From positions 1-15,543 of the forward strand of contig CAYYLD010000013.1 in the NCBI GenBank assembly GCA_964472495.1: a stretch of DNA of 15,543 nt, in the 5' to 3' direction. Under the pieces are notes generated by a model. It was not told the origin of the DNA. It saw only the letters and a list, made by a program, of their open reading frames with translations, and searched no databases. Shown here one piece after another: positions 6,677 to 12,222 of this stretch; the stretch's first letter is position 1, and every line of letters begins with the position of its first letter. The position numbers and the translations under genes were made by a program. This stretch comes from CAYXST01 sp964472495. GTDB taxonomy: Bacteria; Patescibacteriota; Minisyncoccia; Portnoybacterales; UBA2143.

Positions 6677-6883
6677 GAATTTTGTTGCCTTAGTAAAATC
6701 CGACTATATGCTGGAACCCATTTGTTTTAAGACAGATGGTAATCAGCAGGGAAGTCCTCGCCGGTTGGCGAGTGACCCCTCAGAGGCCATACGTCGGACC
6801 CCGCAGTAATTGCGGGGAAGATATGGTCCGAGCTCTATAGCGATATAGAGAGGTCTTGAATGAATCAAGATGATAACATATTG
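6677..6883 (+). mobile_element. Compact group I intron in 23S at site 1931 (no ORF)
   Basis: It interrupts the universal CTAAGGT^AGCGAAATTCC after the base equal to E. coli U1931, a site known for introns in Thermotoga and Simkania. P1 forms between exon CTAAGGT and intron GCCTTAG, with the U-G wobble at the splice site. P3 is 6699-6704/6793-6798, P4 is 6709-6713/6744-6748, P5 is 6718-6725/6732-6739. The P7 3' strand has the canonical AAGATATGGTCC (6818-6829), and the intron ends in G (6883). At 207 nt it is very small and has no homing gene. Its P8 is one of the CCCGCAGTA palindromes (6799-6818). Splicing competence is inferred from the intact core. Confidence 0.85.
6799..6818. repeat. CCCGCAGTA palindrome, copy 3 (forms intron P8)
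   Basis: A 20-nt GC-rich hairpin at the P8 position of the 207-nt intron, between the 3' strand of P3 and the P7 3' strand. It shares stem and AGTAAT loop with copies in mature rRNA. Confidence 0.65.
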
Positions 6884-7637
6884 AGCGAAATTCCTTGACT
6901 GGTAAATTCAGTCCCGCACGAATGGCGTCACGACTGGGAAACTGTCTCCACGAGGAGCCCGGTGAAAATGCAGTGGGGGTGAAGATGCCCCCTACCTGCG
7001 GCAAGACGGAAAGACCCCGGAAGCTTTACTATAGGTTCTCATTGGGGTGTTGTTTTGGATGCGTAGCATAGCGGGGAGGCTTTGAAGCTTGACTTTCGGG
7101 TTGAGTGGAGCCGACAATGAAATACCCGTCTTTCAAAACGATATCTCTAACTTGTTTTAGACGAAGACAGTGAGTGCTGGGTAGTTTTAGTGGGGCGCTA
7201 GCCTCCCAAAAGGTAACGGAGGCGTTTATAAGGTCGGCTAGGTCCGGATGGAAATCGGGCTGGTCGTGCAAAGGCATAAGCCGGCTTTACTGCAAGGCCG
7301 ATAGGCCACGCAGTTGCGAAAGCAGAACTTAGTGAACCGACCGTGGGTTGTAGAACCGCGGAAGATCATCAGACAAAAGCTACTCCGGGGATAACAGGTT
7401 AATAGGTCCCGAGCGTCCACAGCGACGGGCCTGTTTGACACCTCGATGTCGGCTCATCTTATCCTGGGGGTGAAGAAGCTCCCAAGGGTTGGGCTGTTCG
7501 CCCATTAAAAAGGTACGCGAGCTGGGTAAGTGAAAATGAGCCCAGATAAAACTGGCTAATAACGGTGAAGTCCATATAGATCTATGGTACAATAGATATA
7601 TGGGTAATACCGTGGGAAGACAAAATTATATCTCTAG

Positions 7638-8072
7638 AACATAGTTAGCAGCAAACCGAAAAGGATTATTTGGAAAGATAAAAAAAGAAATATCAATTGT
7701 ATTTCTTGGTACTTTCATACCTTGACACTTAAAGAATTGGGAAATTTGCATTTGCTATTCTATAGCGCAGGTAAGAAAACTTTACCTAAGAATCTCTATA
7801 GTTTATTGACACCGCTTTCCTTAGCGGTTTGGACTATGGATGATGGCGATAATGATGGAAGTTCTGTAAGATACAATATTCAATCTTTTACTCGCAAAGA
7901 GCAGGAAATATTAATGGATTTATTGAGAGAAAAATATGGGTTACGGTCGAATCTGAATAAAGACAGAGATAATTATCGATTGAGAGTGTTTAAAGCAAGT
8001 AAGGCAAAGTTAATTAAGCTAATTAGCCCCTTTATAGTCTCTTCTATGAGATATAAAATTTTGTCCCCGTAA
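7638..8072 (+). pseudogene. Truncated LAGLIDADG homing endonuclease in the 23S intron
   Basis: The frame is open from 7638 (after TAG at 7635) to TAA at 8070. The homologous reading begins before any start codon: residues such as KRIIWKDKK...SWYFHT precede the first possible start, TTG 7722. From there 116 aa show LTPLSLAVWTMDDGDNDG (second LAGLIDADG motif), NIQSFTRKEQE and a C-terminal FIVSSMRYKI, typical of the LAGLIDADG_2 family. Family members run about 150-200 aa with a first LLxGDG-type motif; that half is absent, because intron helices P4-P5 end at about 7620 and leave no room. The gene is therefore likely inactive and the intron stranded. Alternatively it is a short single-motif protein started at TTG 7722, but the missing first motif makes activity doubtful. 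Confidence 0.75.
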
Positions 8073-8079
8073 CGACTTA

Positions 8080-8097
8080 TCCCGCAGTAGCGCGGGG
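8080..8097. repeat. CCCGCAGTA palindrome, copy 4 (after homing gene remnant)
   Basis: CCCGCAGTAGCGCGGGG is a degenerate copy lying 8 nt after the stop of the endonuclease remnant, within the 685-nt intron. Confidence 0.55.
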
Positions 8098-8362
8098 TAG
8101 GCGATAGGCGCTCAATAATTGAGATTTAAACTATCGCAATACGCCAGTCCAGTTCTTTGTAAAAGAGCTGGAAAGTTATAGTCTGTACTATTAGTAATAA
8201 TAGAATTATATGTCAGACCGGCGTAAGCCAGGTTGGTCCCTATCTGCCGCAGGCGTTGATACTTGAGGGAAGTCTTCCATTGTACGAGAGGATCCGGAAG
8301 AACGAACCTCTGGTCTGCCAGTTGTCCCGCCCGGGGCAGCGCTGGGTAGCTAAGTTCGGAAG

Positions 8363-8395
<33 letters not shown>

Positions 8396-8573
8396 CCTCC
8401 CAAGATAAGGTATCATAGATTCGTGGGAGATGACCACGTTGATAGGCTCTAGGTCTAAGCGCAGTAATGTGTTCAGCCGAGGAGTACTAATCAGTCATTT
8501 AACCACCAGGCCAATCTTTTGAGTGGGTCTGTTCTAGAAAATCTAGAAGTCCTCAAAGATTGATTTGGTAACG

Positions 8574-8595
8574 GAGACCGCATTTTTTTCTGCTG
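8574..8595 (+). other. 23S processing stem, 3' arm
   Basis: It is complementary to 4434-4455 (22 bp, one G-U). It lies between mature 23S and 5S; cleavage here would separate the two rRNAs. Confidence 0.75.
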
Positions 8596-8632
8596 AATAT
8601 TAGTTTATCTTGAAGGTCTTTTTGGACATAGG

Positions 8633-8742
8633 TATGGGGACTATACTGGTGTTGTCCCACCTGTTCCCATTCCGAACACAGCAGTGAAATACACCGAGGC
8701 CGATGATAGTGGTTCTGCCGCGAAAGTAGGTAGTCCCCATAT
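8633..8742 (+). rRNA. rrf: 5S ribosomal RNA
   Basis: About 110 nt. The conserved segment TCCCACCTG..CCCATTCCGAACACAG and the GAAGTGAAA-like CAGTGAAA, then GCCGATGATAGTGG, are diagnostic. Terminal helix I is TATGGGGACT with AGTCCCCATA. An outer helix GGACAT/GTGTCC (8624-8629 with 8745-8750) continues beyond the ends and probably guides processing. It lies 120 nt after 23S in one transcript. Ends are approximate by a few bases. Confidence 0.92.
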
Positions 8743-8814
8743 TTGTGTCCAAAATAAGTTGGTTTTACTCTGCCCCCCAAGCTTCGTTCTAAGGCGGGGT
8801 TTACTATAATTAAT

Positions 8815-8960
8815 AAAAGCCCTATAATAAGCAGTGAGGGAGAGATGCAAAAATAAGATTTTTGCATCTCGGCCGAACAATTATTACAAGCTCCGCTTAT
8901 AATAAGCAGTAAGGAAGGTCGCCTTAGGCGACCGACCGAATAATAGATTATAGGGTTTTT
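8815..8960. repeat. 146-bp nested inverted-repeat element with two internal hairpin units
   Basis: Terminal arms AAAAGCCCTATAAT (8815-8828) and 8947-8960 match as inverted repeats at 13 of 14 positions. Inside are two units opening with the 13-nt direct repeat TATAATAAGCAGT (8823 and 8898, 75 nt apart). Each holds a different hairpin (8842-8870, GATGCAAAAAT type; 8917-8933, GGTCGCC/GGCGACC) and closes with a CCGAA(C)AAT-like flank. It fills the 5S to 8961 gap and ends on the base before the next ATG, so it supplies that gene's upstream region. It may serve as rRNA terminator or as a MITE-like element; no ORF. Confidence 0.65.
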
Positions 8961-9782
8961 ATGTCTAGACGGACGAACAAACGATTAATTATCGCTTTAA
9001 TCTTTTTTTCTGTTTTAGCTGGCACGGGCTTTTTAATTTATTATTCAAGCCAGCCAGCTCCTTCTTGTTTCGATAATATTCAGAATCAAGGAGAAGAGGA
9101 TATTGATTGCGGCGGTCCCTGCCCGCCTTGCGAATTGGTTTATATAAAAGATATAGACGTTTTATGGACCAAGGCGATAGCCAGTCAAGATAATTTTTAT
9201 GACTTAGCCGCTCAAATCAAAAACCCCAATCCTAATTATGGTAGCGGCCAGACGCCCTATCAATTTGAGCTTTACGATTCGCAAGATAACCTGATTAGCC
9301 AATTAACCGGCTCTACTTTTATCTTACCTAACCAGACTAAATATCTTCTGCAGACCAAGGCAAAGAGTAGTCAGCCGGTTAAACAAGTTAAACTTTCTTT
9401 TGGTCAAATTGACTGGCAAAAAAAGGAAGATTATCAGCCGCCTCAATTGTTTATTCAACAAAAAGAATATCGTCTTTTGCCAAGTCAAGAATTGGGTTTT
9501 AGTCAAGTGAGAGGTATTTTAATCAACAAGACCAGCTTTGATTTTGATAAAATAGATATTGATGTCTTGCTTTTTGATGCCGACCATCAATTATTAGCCA
9601 CAAATCAAACCGAAGTTAGGTCTTTAACAGCTGGTCAGGAGCGCGATTTTGTGGTCACTTGGTTTAGAGAAATAACCGGTCAGGTCAATTTCGTTGAAGT
9701 AGAAGCGGAGACTAATATTTTTGACCCGAGTAATTATCTGCCACCGGGAAAAGAAGAGCTGGAAGAATTTCAGCAGTATTAA
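8961..9782 (+). CDS. Membrane-anchored extracytoplasmic protein with Cys motif
   Basis: 273 aa. A basic N-terminus (MSRRTNKR) and one hydrophobic segment (residues 9-28) anchor the rest outside. Just after the membrane is a Cys motif: C36, then NQGEEDIDCGGPCPPC (C50, C54, C57), a pattern (CxDxIQNQxEExxDCGGxCxxC) I associate with CPR surface proteins; it probably forms disulfides. The remainder (60-250) is two similar beta-rich parts: AAQIKNPNPNYG...YQFELYD and VRGILINKTSFDFDKIDIDVLLFD. This resembles FxLYD-like domains, which occur in cell-surface proteins. The function is unknown. There is no clear Shine-Dalgarno; AGGG precedes the ATG by 5 nt inside the repeat arm. It is followed by a palindromic repeat and rodA. 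Confidence 0.75.
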   Translation: MSRRTNKRLIIALIFFSVLAGTGFLIYYSSQPAPSCFDNIQNQGEEDIDCGGPCPPCELVYIKDIDVLWTKAIASQDNFYDLAAQIKNPNPNYGSGQTPYQFELYDSQDNLISQLTGSTFILPNQTKYLLQTKAKSSQPVKQVKLSFGQIDWQKKEDYQPPQLFIQQKEYRLLPSQELGFSQVRGILINKTSFDFDKIDIDVLLFDADHQLLATNQTEVRSLTAGQERDFVVTWFREITGQVNFVEVEAETNIFDPSNYLPPGKEELEEFQQY

Positions 9783-9786
9783 CCAC

Positions 9787-9875
9787 AAATGTCATTCTGA
9801 ATGAGTTTGACTCAGACGGCTGAAGAATCCCGAGAGATATTCACGAGAGATTCTTCGTCCCGTTTGGAATGACAG
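9787..9875. repeat. Palindromic intergenic repeat (TGTCATTC...GAATGACA)
   Basis: Outer arms TGTCATTC (9789-9796) and GAATGACA (9867-9874) enclose an inner hairpin GAAGAATC/GATTCTTC. This GTCATTCTGAA...GAATGAC form is a common CPR and bacterial dispersed palindrome. Its right end supplies an in-frame ATG (9869) before rodA. Confidence 0.7.
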
Positions 9876-9883
9876 GAGAGTCC

Positions 9884-10963
9884 GTGTATAATCACCTTAG
9901 AAAACTGGACTGGTTTTTAATTATCGTTGTCCTGCTCCTAGTTGGGGTAGGGCTTTTGACTATTTATGGCATCGGTTCTCCCGAATCGGTAACTTTTTTT
10001 AAGAAACAACTTTGCTTTCTTGGTTTAGCTTTTTTCTTGATGCTCGCCTTAAGCTTCTTTGATTATCGGGTTTTTAAAAACTATTCTTCTGTTCTAATTG
10101 TCCTTTATTTAATCTCTTTGGCCTCTTTATTCTTTGTTTTGTTCTCTCAGGAGATTAGAGGAGCCAGCAGTTGGTTTCGTTTAGGGTCAATAAGATTTGA
10201 ACCAATTGAGTTTATCAAAATAGTTATTATTCTTCTTTTAGCTAAATACTTTTCCTTGCGTCATATTGAGATGTACCGCATTCGCCATCTGATTATTTCA
10301 GGGATGTATATTGGTTTGCCTATTGCGGCGATTGTCTTCCAGCCGGATTTTGGCTCAATTTTAGTCCTTTTTAGTATTTGGCTGGGCGTTGTCATTATGG
10401 CCGGCATCAAGCTGCGCCACCTCTTAATTCTCTTTTTAGTTATCGTTCTTCTTTTTGTCACCGCTTGGTTCTGTATTTTAAAAGATTATCAGAAAGAGAG
10501 GATTCTTACTTTTGTAAATCCTCAAGAAGACCCTTTTGGTCGGGGATACCATATTAGTCAGTCATTGATTGCCATTGGTTCAGGCGGTCTTTTTGGTCAG
10601 AAATCAGGGATTGGCTCCCAGGCTGGTCTTAAATTTTTACCCGAACAACACACCGACTTCATTTTCGCCACCTTGGCTGAACAAAGGGGGTTAGCTGGTA
10701 TTTTTATTCTGCTAAGCTTATTCGCTCTTTTATTCTGGCAGATTATTAAAATCGCTTTGGCCTCGCCGAATAACTTTGCCCGACTTTTTGCCCTCGGTTT
10801 AGCCATCATGATTTTTGCTCAATTGGTTATTAATGTAGGCATGAATATGGCTCTTTTGCCGATTACCGGTTTGACCTTGCCTTTAATCAGTTATGGTGGC
10901 AGTAGTTTGGTCAGTATATTTCTAGGCCTGGGTATTTTACAGAGCATTAAGGCAAGAAGTTAA
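9884..10963 (+). CDS. rodA: RodA/FtsW-type SEDS peptidoglycan glycosyltransferase
   Basis: 359 aa from GTG 9884, chosen because AGGAG (9874-9878) lies 5 nt upstream; the longer ATG at 9869 is the end of a dispersed repeat. It is a polytopic inner-membrane protein, close to the usual RodA length (about 370). Family motifs: FDYR after TM2, RGASSWFRLGSIRFEPIEF, FQPDFGS with the catalytic-type Asp, GYHISQSLIAIGSGGLFGQ, LPEQHTDFIFATLAEQRG, and NMALLPITGLTLPLISYGGSS. SEDS proteins polymerise lipid II into glycan strands with a partner class B PBP, for cell elongation (RodA) or division (FtsW). DYR and N-GMN-ALLPITG favour RodA, but FtsW is possible without a partner gene in view. It is followed by a long hairpin and a bidirectional terminator. 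Confidence 0.92.
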   Translation: MYNHLRKLDWFLIIVVLLLVGVGLLTIYGIGSPESVTFFKKQLCFLGLAFFLMLALSFFDYRVFKNYSSVLIVLYLISLASLFFVLFSQEIRGASSWFRLGSIRFEPIEFIKIVIILLLAKYFSLRHIEMYRIRHLIISGMYIGLPIAAIVFQPDFGSILVLFSIWLGVVIMAGIKLRHLLILFLVIVLLFVTAWFCILKDYQKERILTFVNPQEDPFGRGYHISQSLIAIGSGGLFGQKSGIGSQAGLKFLPEQHTDFIFATLAEQRGLAGIFILLSLFALLFWQIIKIALASPNNFARLFALGLAIMIFAQLVINVGMNMALLPITGLTLPLISYGGSSLVSIFLGLGILQSIKARS

Positions 10964-10970
10964 GAGTCAA

Positions 10971-11035
10971 AAAGGGTTGCCCTTTCGGATACGCTATTTG
11001 CGAAGCAAAGGACGTGTCCGAAAAGGCAACCCTTT
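10971..11035. repeat. Long hairpin repeat after rodA
   Basis: Arms 10971-10989 and 11017-11035 (AAAGGGTTGCC...) pair at 18 of 19 positions, with further inner pairing (GGATACG/CGTGTCC and TTGC/GCAA). The outer arm AAGGGTTGCC recurs at 11508 as the outer arm of another hairpin, so both belong to one palindrome family. Confidence 0.65.
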
Positions 11036-11045
11036 GGTTTGGCCT

Positions 11046-11080
11046 TAAAAATCCGAGCCCATTAGCTCGGATTTTTTTGA
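11046..11080. terminator. Bidirectional intrinsic terminator
   Basis: The stem AAAATCCGAGC / GCTCGGATTTT with loop CCATTA has a T tract on the plus side and A's on the other. It ends rodA and the convergent HTH gene. Confidence 0.85.
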
Positions 11081-11090
11081 CGAAATCTTT

Positions 11091-11300
11091 TTAAAATAAA
11101 TCTATTTTCCTCTTAGCTTGCTTGGCTTTACTTAGTTCTAATCGTCTCAAAAAGACCTCTATCTGGTCTAAACGATAAATGCGGTAATTATTTACCGGAT
11201 GACGATACGGTTTTAAAATTCCTCTCCTATCCCAGTTTCTCAGGGTTAGGGGAGTCACATGGAGTAATTTAGCCGCTTTTTTGATAGTAATATATTGCAT
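11091..11300 (-). CDS. MerR-like HTH DNA-binding protein (small)
   Basis: 69 aa. YITIKKAAKLLHVTPLTLRNWDRRGIL (residues 3-29) is a MerR/excisionase-type winged HTH. HPVNNYRIYRLDQIEVFL (38-55) is the wing and following helix. The basic tail KAKQAKRK follows. It has only the DNA-binding part: no effector or dimerisation domain (full MerR is about 110-140 aa). It may be an excisionase-like architectural factor or a small regulator. It is convergent with rodA and divergent from the surface-protein locus, where the intergenic direct repeats could be targets. The tandem HTH domains in the giant gene at 12209 have the same fold pattern (YISLQEASKL...). The start follows the family-like opening. Targets are unknown. 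Confidence 0.8.
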   Translation of the reverse strand: MQYITIKKAAKLLHVTPLTLRNWDRRGILKPYRHPVNNYRIYRLDQIEVFLRRLELSKAKQAKRKIDLF

Positions 11301-11454
11301 GGTTTTTAGATGAAATTATTAAGGTTTATTAATCATTCTTAATCTTTACTATAATTTTAACTTTTCCTCTTGTTTCCAGTCAAGGGAGTAATTGTGGATA
11401 GTGAACAGAGCCATCAGTTAAGTTAAAAATCTAATTTTATTAGAGATTATACCG

Positions 11455-11506
11455 AAACCAAGGACGTCCCTTTTTATTACAAAACCAAGGACGTCCCTTT
11501 TTATTA
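11455..11506. repeat. Tandem 25-nt direct repeat
   Basis: Two exact 25-nt copies start at 11455 and 11482 (period 27). Each holds the near-palindrome AAGGACGTCCCTT followed by TTTATTA. They lie in the 780-nt gap between the HTH gene and the surface-protein promoter. Confidence 0.75.
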
Positions 11507-11507
11507 T

Positions 11508-11576
11508 AAGGGTTGCCCTCTAAATTCCATGACCTTCCGCCAAAGGCGGAAGGTCATGGTTGAGAGGACGACCCTT
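11508..11576. repeat. Cruciform repeat with perfect 15-bp stem
   Basis: Inner arms 11527-11541 and 11545-11559 are a perfect 15-bp palindrome with loop AAA. It includes the TCCGCC/GGCGGA element found in 23S at 5323. Outer arms 11508-11521 and 11563-11576 pair with G-U wobbles and share AAGGGTTGCC with the hairpin at 10971. Confidence 0.75.
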
Positions 11577-11924
11577 TAGGAAGAAATGACTTTTTAGGAT
11601 GCAGTAAAAAGAAACGTCTCGATAGAGAATAAACCCCAAAGGCCTATTTGTTAGTTAACTCTTATTAAATCTTTGCTGGAAATAGATAATTATCTTTTAA
11701 TCAAATAAACAAAATTTTTCTCTTTTTTGTTTTCATTATCTTAAAATTTGTTTTTCCAAGATTTTAATCAATTTTTCTCTCAAGATTGATAATTGTGGAT
11801 AACTTAGAAGTCGGAAATTTAAATTTTTATTCGAAAATCAATCCCATTTTGTTTAATCGTCGCTTTTTGGCTTATTTAAGCCAAAAAACAGCCGGCTAAA
11901 AAATTAGAAAATTGTTAAAATTTT
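11577..11924. other. Gene-free AT-rich stretch
   Basis: No credible ORF. It holds a DnaA-box-like TGTGGATAA (11794-11802), in the same 13-nt context TGTGGATAACTTA as the copy at 806. It also holds a 24-nt perfect palindrome, TTTTTGGCTTA/TAAGCCAAAAA (11864-11887), with T's before and A's after, so not a terminator on either strand. Nothing else is seen. Confidence 0.5.
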
Positions 11925-11979
11925 GTATCGGATAGTATCGGATAGTCCCTTGACAGTGATTTTAGTAAAATATTATAAT
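11925..11979 (+). promoter_or_regulatory. Strong promoter of the surface-protein locus, with tandem 10-nt repeats
   Basis: TTGACA (11950-11955), 18-nt spacer, TATAAT (11974-11979): both hexamers are perfect. Just upstream, GTATCGGATA is repeated head to tail (11925-11934, 11935-11944), followed by GT, a likely protein-binding site next to the -35. The predicted start is about 11986. Confidence 0.75.
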
Positions 11980-12007
11980 AGAGATACAATTCGATAAATA
12001 GGTTTCT

Positions 12008-12061
12008 GCAGAAAACCATAGAATTCTTTCCAAGAATTTGTTTTTGGTTTTCTGCTTTTTT
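12008..12061 (+). terminator. Terminator-like hairpin in the leader of the surface-protein locus
   Basis: GCAGAAAACCA (12008-12018) pairs perfectly with TGGTTTTCTGC (12045-12055), with inner GAATTCTT/AAGAATTT pairing, and TTTTTT follows. It lies about 20 nt after the predicted transcription start and 24 nt before the first ORF, so it would act as an attenuator in the leader. GGTTTCTGC at 12001-12009 nearly repeats the 3' arm and could compete for the 5' arm. Confidence 0.7.
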
Positions 12062-12084
12062 GTTTATATATCTATCAAACTATT

Positions 12085-12222
12085 ATGTGTTGCTATAGTA
12101 TCTCTCAATGTATTTTACAAGACTTAGCTTGGATTTTGGCTTTTTTATTGCCCATTATTCCTAGCTTTTTGATTTTAGTTGTTTGGCGAAAAAGATATCT
12201 AAAAAATAATGGCTCGAAATAA
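12085..12222 (+). CDS. 45-aa single-TM microprotein
   Basis: ATG 12085 to TAA 12222. Residues 13-34 are hydrophobic (WILAFLLPIIPSFLILVVW) and followed by RKRYLK, which predicts N-out, C-in insertion; three Cys lie near the N-terminus (C2, C3, C9). It overlaps the next gene's start by 14 nt in a different frame, so translation is probably coupled. It is the first ORF after the leader terminator. It resembles no family I know. It could alternatively be only a leader ORF controlling translation of the giant gene. Confidence 0.45.
   Translation: MCCYSISQCILQDLAWILAFLLPIIPSFLILVVWRKRYLKNNGSK

Larger units (their letters stand above)
7528..8212 (+). mobile_element. Group I intron in 23S at site 2584, with homing-endonuclease remnant
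   Basis: The exons join as GAGCTGGGT^TCAGACCGGCG, so the intron lies between the bases equal to E. coli U2584 and U2585, in the peptidyl-transferase centre (numbering by manual alignment). P1: exon CTGGGT with intron GCCCAG, U-G at the splice site. P3: 7551-7556/8143-8148 (ACTGGC/GCCAGT). P4: 7562-7566/7609-7613. P5: 7571-7578/7597-7604. P8: 8149-8171. The P7 3' strand includes ATAGT (8178-8182), pairing with ACTAT at 8130-8134. The last base is G. A LAGLIDADG coding remnant occupies the P6-P7 interval. Confidence 0.85.

Noticed and set aside
11455..11506. CRISPR array
   Set aside because: Only two repeats with a 2-nt gap, no spacers and no cas genes.
11864..11887. Palindrome TTTTTGGCTTA/TAAGCCAAAAA as a terminator
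   Set aside because: T's precede and A's follow the stem on both strands, the reverse of a terminator.
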